Below are positions 1 to 12,000 of a DNA stretch of 64,000 nucleotides, piece by piece. Source of the DNA: Saccharothrix australiensis (lineage in GTDB: Bacteria; Actinomycetota; Actinomycetes; Mycobacteriales; Pseudonocardiaceae); assembly GCF_003634935.1 (NCBI RefSeq), contig NZ_RBXO01000001.1, positions 4,675,501-4,739,500 on the forward strand, read 5' to 3'. The notes beneath the pieces were generated by a model. It made no database searches and was not told the DNA's origin. It worked only from the letters and a program-made list of their open reading frames with translations. A program made the translations under genes and the position numbers. Each line of letters begins with the position of its first letter. Position 1 is the first letter of the stretch.

Positions 1-3000
1 GTCGTCCGTGGTGGACACGACGGCGTCCGAGACCACGCCCGCGGCGTGCACGACGGCCGTCAGCGGCGCGTCGGCGGGCACGGCGGCGAGCAGGTCCCGC
101 ACCTGTTCGCGGTCGCCCACGTCGCACGCCACCAGCGTGACGCGCGCGCCGGCGGCCTCCAGTCGCCCGCGCAGCTCCTCCGCCCCGGTCGCGCGCCGGG
201 CCGCGACGACGACGCTGCGCACCCCGTGCGCGGTGACGAAGTGCTCGGCGACGGCCGCGCCGAGCGCGCCGGTGCCGCCGGTGACCAGGACCGAGCCTGC
301 GGGGTCCGGTCGGCGCGGCACGGTGAGCACGTTCTTCCCGACGTGCCGGGCCTGCGCCATGACGCGCAGCGCGTCGGCGGCGTGCCCGACGTCCCAGCGG
401 GTGATCGGCGGCAGGGTCAGCGCGCCGTCGGCGAACCGGGCGAGCAGGTCGGCCAGCATCTCCCCGATGCGCTCCGGTCCGGCATCCACCAGGTCGAACG
501 CCCGGTAGCCCGGCACGCCGGACCGCACGTCGGTCTTGCCCATCTCCACGAACCGGCCGCCGTCGGCGAGCAGCCGCAGCGACGCGTCGACGAACTCGCC
601 GGCCAGCGCGTTGAGCACGACGTCGACGCGCGGGAACCGGTGCTCGAAGGCGAGCGTGCGCGAGTCGCCGATGTGGTCGTCGGCCAGCCCCAGGTCGCGC
701 AGGACGTGGTGCTTGCCGGTGCTCGCGGTGGCGAACACCTCGGCGCCGAGGTGGCGGGCGAGCTGCACCGCCGCCGTGCCGACGCCGCCGGTCGCCGCGT
801 GCACCAGCACCTTCTCGCCCGGCCGCAGCCCGCCGAGGTCGACCAGGCCGTAGTAGGCGGTCAGGAACGCGACCGGCACCGCCGCCGCCTGCTCGAACGT
901 CCAGCCCGCCGGCACCGGCGCGACCATCCGGGCGTCGGTGACGGCGATCGTGCCGAAGCTGCGGGGGAAGACGCCGAACACGCGGTCGCCCGGCCGCAGC
1001 CGCACGCCTTCGCCGACGTCCACGACCACGCCGGCGGCCTCGCTGCCCAGCACCGGCTCGCCGGGGTACACGCCCAGCGCCATCAGCGCGTCGCGGAAGT
1101 TGACGCCGGCCGCGCGGACCTCGACGCGCACCTGCCCGGCCGACGGCGGGCGGTCCGGCTGCCGCCGCGCCTCGACACCGTCGGCGGTGCCGGTGCCGGT
1201 GACCTCCAGCGCCCACCGGTCGCCGAGGTCGGACGGGCGCAGGCGCGGGGCCCACACCTGCCCGTCGCGGACCGCCACCTGCCACTCCCCGGACGCGACG
1301 GCGCGCGGCGCGTCCGCCGGGTCGGCCAGCTCGGCCAGCAGGAACCGGCCGGGGTGCTCGACCTGGGCGCTGCGCACGAGGCCCCACACGGCGGCGGCGG
1401 CCGGGTCGGCGCGCGTGCCACCGGTGGCCACGACCACCTTCGCCCGCCGCCACCGCTCGTCGTCCACGAGCCGCTTGAGCACGGCGAGCACGGCGGCCAC
1501 CGCCCGGCGCGGATCGGTGTCCTCGACCCGGTGCAGTAGCCACTCCGGCGCCTCGGCCGGCTCGGCGCGGTCGTCGACGACCACCACGTCCGCCGGTTCG
1601 CAGGCCGGGAGCGCGACCCAGTCGACGGTGTACAGGTCGGCCACCGGCCGGTCGACCTCGACGGGCCGGCCGACCAGGGAGCCGATCGTCAGGACCGGCG
1701 CGCCCGCCCGGTCGGACACCGCGAGCGCGGCACCGCCGCCGTCGACGGGCGTCATGCGCACCCGGACCTCGCCGACGTCACGGCGGTGCAGCTCGACCCC
1801 GGTCCACGCGAACGGCACCCGGACCTCGTCGGTCCCGGTCGCCAGCACGCCGACGTGCGCGGCGGCGTCCACCAGCGCCGGGTGCAGCGCGTACCCGGTC
1901 GCGTCGACGTCGTCGGGCAGCGCCACCTCCGCGAACAGCTCGTCGCCGCGCCGCCACGCCGCCCGCAGGCCGCGGAACGCCGGCCCGTACCCGTACCCGG
2001 TCTCCGCCCGCGCCTCGTAGAAGTCGGTCACGTCCACCGGTTCGGCGTCCGCCGGGGGCCACTGCGCCGGTCGCGATCGGTCCGCCGTGATCCGGGTGCC
2101 GGTGACCTGGGTGCCGGTGGTCAGGGTGCCGGTGGCGTGCCTGGTCCAGGTGCCGTCGGCGTGCGAGTGGACGGTGATCCGGCGACGGCCCGCGTCGTCC
2201 GGTCCGCCCACCGCCACCCGCACCGACCGCGCCTCGTCCGGGCCGAGGGCCAGCGGCGCCTCCGCGACCAGCTCCTCGACCACCGGGCAGCCGACCCGGT
2301 CGCCCGCCTGCCACGCCCACTCCACCAGCGCCGTGCCGGGCACCAGCGCGGACCCGGCCACGACGTGGTCGGCCAGCCAGGGCTGCGCCGATCGCGAGAG
2401 CCGCCCGGTGAGCACGACACCGCCCGTGTCCGGGTCCTCGGCGGCGGCGCCGAGCACCGGGTGCGCGACGCGGTCCAGCCCGAGCCCGGAGGCGTCGACG
2501 CCACCGCCCGGCGCGAGCCAGTACCGGCGGTGCTCGAACGCCGTGGTCGGCGCGGGCGCCTTCGGCCCGGCGGGCAGCACCGCCGACCAGTCGACCTCGA
2601 CGCCCCGGACGAACGCCTCGCCGACCGCCGCCATCGCCGACCACGGCTCCGGGCGGTCGCGGCGCAGCACGGCGACCGCCGTCGCCCCGGTGTCCGAGCC
2701 GTTGACGAGCGCGGTCAGCGTGCCGCCCGGACCCAGCTCCAGGACGGTGGCGACCGGCAGCGCCCGCACGGCGTCGGCGAACCGGACGGTCCGGCGCACC
2801 TGGTCCACCCAGTGGTCCGGCGAGCACGCCTCCTCGTCGGTGAGCGGCGCGCCGGTCACCGTCGACACCACCGGCAACCGCGGCGGGTGCAACGCGACCG
2901 AGGCCACCACCTCGCGGTAGGCGGCCAGCACGGGTTCCACCAGCGCGGAGTGGAACGCGTGGCCGGTGTTCAGCTCGCGACAGCGGTGCCCGGCGGCCAC

Positions 3001-6000
3001 GAGCGCGCCGACCGCCTCGGTCACGGCCGCGCGCTCGCCGGAGAGCACCACCGACGCCGGCCCGTTCACCGCCGCCAGGTCGACCTCCCCGCACAGCGCG
3101 CGGACCTCCTCCTCGCCGGCGTCCACCGCGACCATCACGCCGTCGCCGGGCAGCGCCTGCATCAGCCGTCCGCGCGCGGCCACGACCTTCGCGGCGTCGG
3201 GCAGCGACAGCACGCCGGCGACGTGCGCCGCGCCCAGCTCGCCGATCGAGTGCCCGACCAGCGCCGCCGGCCGGACGCCCCAGGACTCCAGCAGCGCGGA
3301 CATCGCCACTTCGACGGCGAACAACCCCGCCTGCGTGTACACCGTCTCATCCAGGTCCGCCCCGTCCCCGAACACCACCTCTCGCACCGGACGACCCACA
3401 TACCCCGCCAAGTTGCGGTCCAACTCCGCACACACCTCGTCGAACACCTCCCGGAACACCGGAAAGCACCCGTACAACCCACGACCCATACCCGCCCGCT
3501 GCGCACCCTGACCCGCGAACGCGAACGCCACACCACCATCGCCGGCGGGGTGCGAGGGCGGCAGGGAGCGCAGCGCCCGCGCCGCCCGCTCCGGGTCCTC
3601 GGCGACGACGACCGCCCGGTGCTCCCAGGCGGCTCGGGCGGTGGCGAGCGTCCGGGCGGTGGCCGCCAGGTCCGGGCCCAGGGCCCCGGCGACCCGGTCG
3701 GCCTGGGCGGTCAGCCCGGTGGCGGTGCGCGCCGTGACGACGATCGGCACCGGTACCACCTGCTCCGCGTGGTGGTGGGCCGCCCGCGCCGGTCCCTCTT
3801 CGAGGATGACGTGCGCGTTGGTGCCGGACACGCCGAACGAGGACACACCCGCCCGGCGCGGACGCCCGTTCCGCTGCCACGCGACGGGTTCGGTGAGCAG
3901 GTCGACCGCGCCGGCCGTCCAGTCGACCCGGTCGGTGGGGCGGTCCGCGTGCAGCGTCCGGGGCAGCGAGCCGTGCCGCAGCGCCAGCACCACCTTGATC
4001 ACACCGGCCACCCCGGCCGCCGCCTGCGCGTGCCCGATGTTGGACTTCACCGAGCCCAGCCACAGCGGCTGGTCCCGCTCCTGCCCGTACACCGCCATGA
4101 TCGCCTGCGCCTCGATCGGGTCACCCAGCACCGTACCGGTGCCGTGCGCCTCCACGAAGTCCACTTCGGACGGACGCACACCCGCGTCCGCCAACGCCTT
4201 CCGGATCACCACCTGCTGCGCCGGGCCGTTCGGCGCGGTCAGCCCGTTCGACGCGCCGTCCTGGTTCACCGCCGAGCCGCGCACCACCGCCAGCACGTCC
4301 CGGCCGTCCCGCACCGCGTCGGACAGCCGTTGCAGCACCAGCACCCCGACGCCCTCGGACCACCCCGTGCCGTCCGCGTCGGCGGAGAACGAGCGGCACC
4401 GGCCGTCCGGGGACAGCCCGCGCTGCCGGGCGAACTCCACGAAACCCGCCGGGGTGCCCATCACCGTCGCGCCGCCCGCGAGCGCCATCGAGCACTCACC
4501 CGACCGCAGCGACCGCACCGCCAGGTGCAGCGACACCAACGACGACGAGCACGCCGTGTCCACCGTGACCGCCGGTCCCTGGACGCCGAGCACGTACGAC
4601 ACCCGCCCGGCGGCCACGCTGCCCGCCGTGCCGGTGCCCAGCAACCCCTCCAGCGCCGCAGGCTGCCTGCCGGTCGCGTAGTCGTGGTACATCAGGCCCG
4701 TGAACACGCCGACGTCCCTGCCGCGCAACGACGTCGGGTCCACCCCGGCCCGCTCCAACGCCTCCCACGACGTCTCCAGCAACAACCGCTGCTGCGGGTC
4801 CATCGCCAACGCCTCACGCGGCGAAATGCCGAAGAACCCCGCGTCGAACGCGCCGGGGTCGTCCAGGAAGCCGCCCCGCAGGGTGTAGGTCGTGCCCGGT
4901 GTCGCCGGGTCCGGGTCGTACAGGGCGGCCAGGTCCCAGCCCCGATCGGTCGGGAAGTCGCCGACCACCTCGCCACCGCGGTCGAGCAGGTCCCAGAACT
5001 GCTCGGGCGCGTGGATGCCGCCGGGCAGCCGGAGGCCGACGCCCACGACGGCGATCGGCTCCGCGCTCGCCGCGACCACCGCGGGCGCGGTCGGCGCGGC
5101 CGGGCCGGCCACCAGGTCGCGCAGGTGCGCGGCGAGCGCGGTCGCGTCCGGGTGGTCGAAGGCGAGCGTCGCGGGCAGGCGCAGCCCGGTCGCCGCGGCG
5201 AGCCTGGTGCGCAGCTCGACGGCGGTCAGCGAGTCGAACCCGAGGTCGCGGAACGCCCGCGTCGGCGGCACGGCGTCCGCGCCGGCCAGCCCCAGCACCG
5301 TCGCGGCCTCGCGGCGGACCAGTCCGAGCAGGTCGTCGGCGTCGCGCCGCGCCGGCGCGGCGACCGCCCGGCGCACCGGTCCCGCGACCGTCCGCAGGAT
5401 CGACGGCAGCCGACCGTGTCGGGCGTGCTCGCGCAGCACGGCGTGGTCGAACGCGACCGGTGCGACCAGCGGCCGGGACGACCGGAGCGCGGCGTCGAAC
5501 AGCCGCATCCCGCGCGCCGGGTCGATCGCGACGAGCCCGCCGCGGGCCATCCGCGCGGTGTCCGCGACGCCGAGGTGGCCGGTCATCCCCGTCGGCGTGG
5601 ACCAGAAACCCCAGGCCAGCGACCACGACGGCAGGCCGGCCGCGCGCCGGCGCGCCACCACGGCGTCGACGTGGGCGTTGGCGGCGCAGTAGCCGGCCTG
5701 CCCCGCGCTGCCGAGCACGCCGGCCGCGGCCGAGAACACCACGAACGCGGTGAGGCCGAGGTCGCGGGTCAGCTCGTCCAGGTGCTCGACCGCGTCGGAC
5801 TTGGGCCGCAGCACCGTGTCCAGCCGGTCCGCGTCGAGACCGGCCAGCACGCCGTCGTCCAGCGCGCCCGCGGCGTGGACCACCGCGGCGGGCGCGCTCG
5901 CCGCCAGCAGCGCGCGGACCTGGTCGCGCTCGGCGACGTCGCACCGCTCGACCCGCACCGCCGCGCCGGCCGCCCGCAGCCGCGCCACGAGGTCGTCGCC

Positions 6001-9000
6001 GCCGCCGGACCTGGACGCCAGCACGAGGTCGCGCACGCCGTGCTCGGCCACCAGGTGCTCGGCGAGCAGGCCGCCCAGCGTCCCGGTGCCGCCGGTGATC
6101 AGCACCGGGCCACCCGGCTCCCAGGCGGTCCGCCCCGGCGTGACGCGCACCAGCCTGGGCACCCGGACCCGGCCGTCGACCACCTGGAACTGCCACTCGC
6201 CCGCCGCCACGGCGGGCGCGACCAGCGACGGCAGCTCGGGACAGGCGTTGGCGAGCACGAACCGGTCCGGGTGCTCGGCCTGCGCGCCGCGGACCAGGCC
6301 CCACACGGCGGCGGCGACCGGCTCGTCCGGGGTGTGCGCCGTGGCGACGACGAGCCTGCCGGCGTCCGGGCCGGCCAGGAAGTCCCGCACCCTCGCCAGC
6401 ACGTCGGCCAGCACCGCGCGGAGCGGCCGTGCCGTGTCGACGCGCGCCACCGGCCACGGCGCCGGGTCGGCGGGCTCGACGGGCAGGTCGACCCAGTCCA
6501 CGCCGTGCAGCGCGTCGTCCGGGCGCGCACCGGTCGCGGGCCGGGTCACCAGTTCGCCCAGCGTCAGCACGGGCGCGCCGGAGAGGTCCTGGAGGGAGAG
6601 CGCGACGCCGCCTGCCGTGGGCGTCAGCCTGGCCCGGACCGACCGCGCGCCGGTGGCGTGCACCGCGACCCGGTTCCAGGCGAACGGGAGCCGCACGTCG
6701 TCGCCCGCGCCGGGGTGCAGCGCCGCGTCCAGCAGCGCCGGGTGGATCGCGAAACCCGCCGGGTCGACGTCGTCGGGCAGCGCGATCTCCGCGAACAGCT
6801 CCTCGCCCCGCCGCCACACCGCCCGCACGCCCTGGAACACGGGCCCGTATCCGTAGCCGGCGCGGGCGAGGGTGTCGTAGAGGTCGTCGGCGGCCACGGG
6901 GCGCGCCCCGGCGGGCGGCCAGGCGAACGGCGTCGGCTCGACGTCGTCGGCCGGCGTCCCGGTGGCGTGCCGGACCCAGTCGCCGTCCGCGCGGCGCGCG
7001 TACACGCCGATCTCCCGGTGGTCGGCGACGACCCGGACCTGGAGCGACTGGTCGTCGAGCACCACGGGCGTCTCGATGACGAGTTCCCCGACGGCGGGGC
7101 GGCCGACGAGGTCGCCGGCCCGGAGGGCCAGCTCGACCAGCACCGCGCCCGGCACGACCACCTCGCCGGACACCACGTGGTCGGCCAGCCACGGCTGCCG
7201 CGCGAGGGAGAGGCGTCCGGTGAGCACGACGCCGTCGGAGGCCGGGTTGTCCACGACGCCGTCGAGGATCGCGTGCGCGAGCGGCGTCGTGCCGTCGGAC
7301 GGCCTCGGCGCGAGCCAGTAGCGCCGGCGCTCGAACACCGTCGTCGGCACCGGAGCGGGCGGCGCGGCCGGCACGACGGCCGCCCAGTCGACCTCGCCAC
7401 CGTGCGCGAAGACCTCGCCCAGTGAGCGCAGGAACCTGTCCCACCCGCCGTCGTCGCGGCGCAGCGTGCCCACCACGGCGGCGTCCGGGAGGGTGTCGGC
7501 GATCGCGGCCGTCAGCACCGGGTGCGGGCCGCACTCCACGAACAGGCCGTGCCGCTGCCGCTCCAGCTCGGCGACGGCGGGTGCGAACCGCACGGGCTCG
7601 CGGAGGTTGCGCGCCCAGTACGCCGCGTCCGCCCCGCCCATCCACTTGTTGTCCACAGTGGACATCCAGGGGATCTCGGGTTCACGCGACCCGATCCCGT
7701 CCAGCCGAGCCAGGATCTCCTCGGTCACGGAGTCCACCTGCGCGGTGTGCGAGGCGTAGTCCACGGCGATCCGCCGGACGCGGACGCCCTCGGCCGCGTA
7801 GCGGGTCTCCAGCTCGGCCAGCACCGCCGGGTCGCCCGCGAGGACGATCGAGCGGGGGCCGTTGACCGCCGCCACCTCCACCCCCTCCGGGGCCTCCTCC
7901 GGCGACACCCCCAGCGACAACATCCCACCCCGACCGGCAAGACCCGACCCGATCACCGAACTGCGCACCGCCACAACCCGCGCCGCATCCTCCAACGACA
8001 ACACACCCGCCACACACGCCGCCGCGATCTCACCCTGCGAATGCCCCACCACCGCATCCGGACGAAAACCACACCACTCCCACAACGCAGCCAACGACAC
8101 CATCACCGCGAACGACACCGGCTGCACCACATCAACCCGATCCAGAGACTCCCCACCGAGCACCACATCACGCAACGACCAGTCCACAAACGACCGAAGT
8201 GCGCGGTCGCACTCCTCCATCCGCGCCGCGAACACCGGATGCGACCCCCACAACTCCCGACCCATCCCCACCCACTGCGCACCCTGACCCGGAAACACCA
8301 GGACGGATTTCGGCGCGCGGCGGGACGTGTCGGGACCGGCGGAGACAGCGCGCAGACCGGCCACGGCTTCCGCCGCGTCACCGGCGACCACGACCGCCCG
8401 GTGGTCCCACAGCGATCGCGTGGTGACCAGCGCACGCGCCACGCCGCCGAGCGGGGCCCCTGCCTCGATGTGGTCGGCGAGCTTCCCGGCCTGTGCGACC
8501 AGGGCGGTCCGGGTGCGCGCCGACACGACCAGGGGCACCTCGATCGGGCGCGCGTCGGATGGCGGCGCGTCGGCCTGCGCCTCCACGGCCGGCGGGGCCT
8601 GCTCGATCACGACGTGCGCGTTGGTGCCGGACATGCCGAAGGACGACACCCCGGCGCGTCGCGGCCGGTCCACCGCCGGCCACGCCGTGTTCGCGGTCGC
8701 CGGCGCGAGCACGCCCGTCGACCAGTCGACCCGGTCCGTGGGCTGGTCGACGTGCAGGGTGCGCGGCACCGTGCCGTGGCGCATCGCCAGCACCATCTTG
8801 ATCACACCGACGACACCGGCCGCCGACTGCGTGTGACCCACGTTCGACTTCACCGACCCGAGCAGCAGGGGCTCGGCGCGGTCCTCCCCGTACGCGGCGA
8901 GCAGCGCGTTGGCCTCGATCGGGTCACCCAGCACCGTGCCGGTGCCGTGCGCTTCCACGGCGTCCACATCGGACGGACGAAGACCCGCGTTCGCCAGCGC

Positions 9001-12000
9001 CTGGCGGATCACCTCCACCTGCGCCGGGCCGTTCGGCGCGGTCAACCCGTTCGACGCCCCGTCCTGGTTCACCGCCGAACCACGAACCACCGCGAGCACC
9101 TCACGGCCGTCCCGCAGCGCGTCCGACAACCGCTGCACCACCACGACACCGACGCCTTCCGCCCAGCCCGTGCCGTCCGCGCCGCGGGCGAACGACCGGC
9201 ACCGGCCGTCCGGCGACAGGCCGCCCTGCCGGGCGAACTCGATGAAGCCGGTGGGTGTCGCCATCACCGTCACCCCGCCGGCGACGGCCATCGAGCACTC
9301 GCCCGACCGCAGCGACTGCACCGCCAGGTGCAAGGCCACCAACGACGACGAGCACGCCGTGTCCACCGTCACCGCCGGTCCCCGAGTGCCCAGCACGTAC
9401 GACACCCGACCGGACAGCACGCTGGACGACACGCCGGTCAGCAGGTAGCCGGCGGATTCCGGCGACGACATGCCGTACGCCTGCGTCGCCGCGCCGACGA
9501 ACACGCCGAGGTCGCCGCCGCGCAACGACTTCGGCGCGACACCGGCCCGTTCCAGCGCCTCCCACGTGGTCTCCAGCAGCAACCGCTGCTGCGGGTCCAT
9601 CGCCAGCGCCTCGCGCGGCGAAATGCCGAAGAACGCGGCGTCGAACAGGTCGGCGTCGCGCAGGAAGCCGCCGCGCCGGACGCCGGTGGTCGCGAAGCCG
9701 GGATCGTCCTCCCAGCCCCGGTCGGTGGGGAACGCGGTGGTGGCGTCCCGACCGGCGGCGAGCAGTTCCCAGAACTCCTCCGGGCCGCCCACGCCACCCG
9801 GCAGCCGCACGCCGAGGCCGACGATCGCGATCGGCTCGGCGTCCGGGACCACGCGGGCCACCGGTGTCGCGGCCGGCGCGCCGCCGGTCAGCTCCGCTCG
9901 CAGGAACGTCGCGAGCCGACGGGCGTCGGGGTGGTCGAACGCCACCGTCGCGGGCAGCCGCACGCCGGTGGCGGCGGCGAGCCGGTCGCGCAGCTCGATG
10001 GAGGTCAGCGAGTCGAACCCGGCGTCGCGGAACGCCCGGTCGGGGTCGATGCCGTCGGTCCGGCCGAGCACCCCGGCCGCCGCGTCCCGGACCAGCTCGA
10101 CCAGCTCGTCCACCGACAGGTCGGCGACCGGTGCCCGCTCGGCGGCGGCGGCGGTGGTAGCGGTGGCGGTGGCGGCGGGCACTCCGGTCAGCAGCGGGCT
10201 CGGCCGGGCCGCCGTGAACAGGGCACCGAACCGGGGCCAGTCGATGCGCGCCACGACCGTGGTCGTCCGGCCGCTGCCCACGGCCTCCGCCAGGGCGTCG
10301 AGCGCCCGGTCCGGGCTCATGGTGAGCACGGCGCGGCGGTTCAGCAGCTCCCGCGCGTCCTCGCCGGCCGCCATGCCGCCCTGCGCCCACGCGCCCCAGG
10401 CGACGGAGGTGGCGGCCAGCCCGCGAGCCCGCCGGCGCGCGGCCAGCGCGTCCAGGTGGGCGTTGGCCGCCGCGTACGCGCCCTGCCCGGCCGCGCCCCA
10501 CACCCCGGCGATCGAGGAGAACAGCACGAACGCGTCCAGCGGCCGGTCGCCGAGCAGGTCGTCGAGGACCCGCGCTCCGGTGACCTTCGCCGCGAGCACG
10601 TCGTGGAAGGCGGCGCGGTCGTACTCGTCCAACCGGTCGAGACCGCCCGGCACGCCGGCCGCGTGCACGACCGCGTCCGGCGGGTGCTGCGCCAGCACAC
10701 CGGCCACGGCGGCGCGGTCGGTGACGTCGCAGGCGACGACGGTGGTCCTCGGGTCGTCGGACGTCCCGCCGCGACGGCCGAGCAGCACCACGCGGTCCGC
10801 GCCCGCGTCGAGCGCCCAGCGCGCGACGTGCGTGCCCAGCGCCCCGGTGCCACCGGTGATCAGGACCGTGCCGCGCGGGGTCCACCGCGCCGAGCCGCCG
10901 GTCACCTCGGTCAAGCGACGCCCGTGCGCGCCGCCGGCGCGCACCGCGACCTGGTCCTCACCACCGCCGAGCACGCCCGCCAGCACCGCGACGTGCGCGT
11001 CGTCGGCGTCGGCGGGCAGGTCGACCAGGCCGCCCCAGCGGTCCGGCCGCTCCAGCGCGGCGACCCGGCCCAGGCCCCAGAGCAGCGCGCCGTCGAGGTC
11101 GTCGACCGGGTCGTCCGGCGCGACCGACACCGCGCCCCGCGTCACCACCCACACCCTGGCCGCCGGCCGGGCCCGCAGCAGCGCCACCAGGTCGTCCACC
11201 GACGGGGACACGCACACCACGCCGTCCGCCTCGCCGGTCGTCACGTCGAGGCCGCACCGGGCGAGGCCGGCGGCGAGCGCGTCGTCGCCGAGCACCCGCC
11301 AGCGGCCGGACGGCACCCGAGGGCGGTCCGCCAAGCGCCGCCACGTGACGCCGTACCGCCATTCGTCCACACTGGACACCGGTGCCGCGCCCAGCCAGTA
11401 GTGCCGGCGCCGGAAGGCGGTCTTGGGCACCGGGACCGGCGGCACGTCGGGCACCACCGCCGCCCAGTCGACGTGGCCGCCGCGCGCGAACACCTCGCCC
11501 GCCGCGACCAGCGCCGTCCGGGGCTCGGGGTGGTCCCGGCGGGTCAGCGCGACGGCGGCGAGGCCGGTGTCCAGCGCGTCGACCAGGCCGGTCAGCACGC
11601 CGCCCGGCCCGAGTTCGAGCACCGTGCCGACGTCCAGCGCGCCGATCGCGTCGGCGAAGCGGACCGGCAGGCGGATCTGGTCGACCCAGTAGTCCGGCGA
11701 CGCGGGCAGCCACGCGCCCGTCACGGTGGACAGCACGGGGATCCGCGCCGACGTGAACGACAGCCCCGCCACGACCGCGCGGAAGTCGGCCGTCATCGGC
11801 TCCATCAGCGCGGAGTGGAACGCGTGGCCGACCTTGAGGTACCGGGCGTCCACCCCGAGTTCGCGCACGGCGCGGGCGACGGCGTCCCGAGCGCCGGACA
11901 GCACGGTCGAGCGCGGCCCGTTCACGGCGGCGACGCTGACGCCCTCGAAGTCCCGGACCAGTTCCTCGGCCACCGGCACCGAAGCCATCACGCCGTCGCC

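Larger units (their letters stand above)
1..5063 (-). other. PKS module 7: KS-AT(malonyl)-DH-ER-KR (cut by window edge)
   Basis: The KS has C4578. The AT reads GHSIGE at S5012 and has the HAFHS motif of malonyl-CoA-specific ATs. The DH keeps its HxxxGxxxxP motif ([10 protein letters not shown], near 2370) and HPALVDA (near 1885). The ER shows the NADPH-binding [20 protein letters not shown] near 790-840 and [16 protein letters not shown] near 1085-1110. The KR has GGTGALG near 260-290; the frame then leaves the window at HAAGVVSD. The full reductive loop predicts a saturated methylene pair with no alpha-methyl. Three 15-base tandem units at 2087-2131 lie inside the DH coding region. Confidence 0.92.

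Noticed and set aside
1786..7425. Very long plus-strand open frames opposite the PKS genes (also 7522-13041, 13192-19014, 27378-34217)
   Set aside because: They are Arg/Pro/His-rich antisense frames created by high third-position GC in the PKS genes. The minus strand gives uninterrupted KS, AT, DH, ER, KR and ACP motifs.
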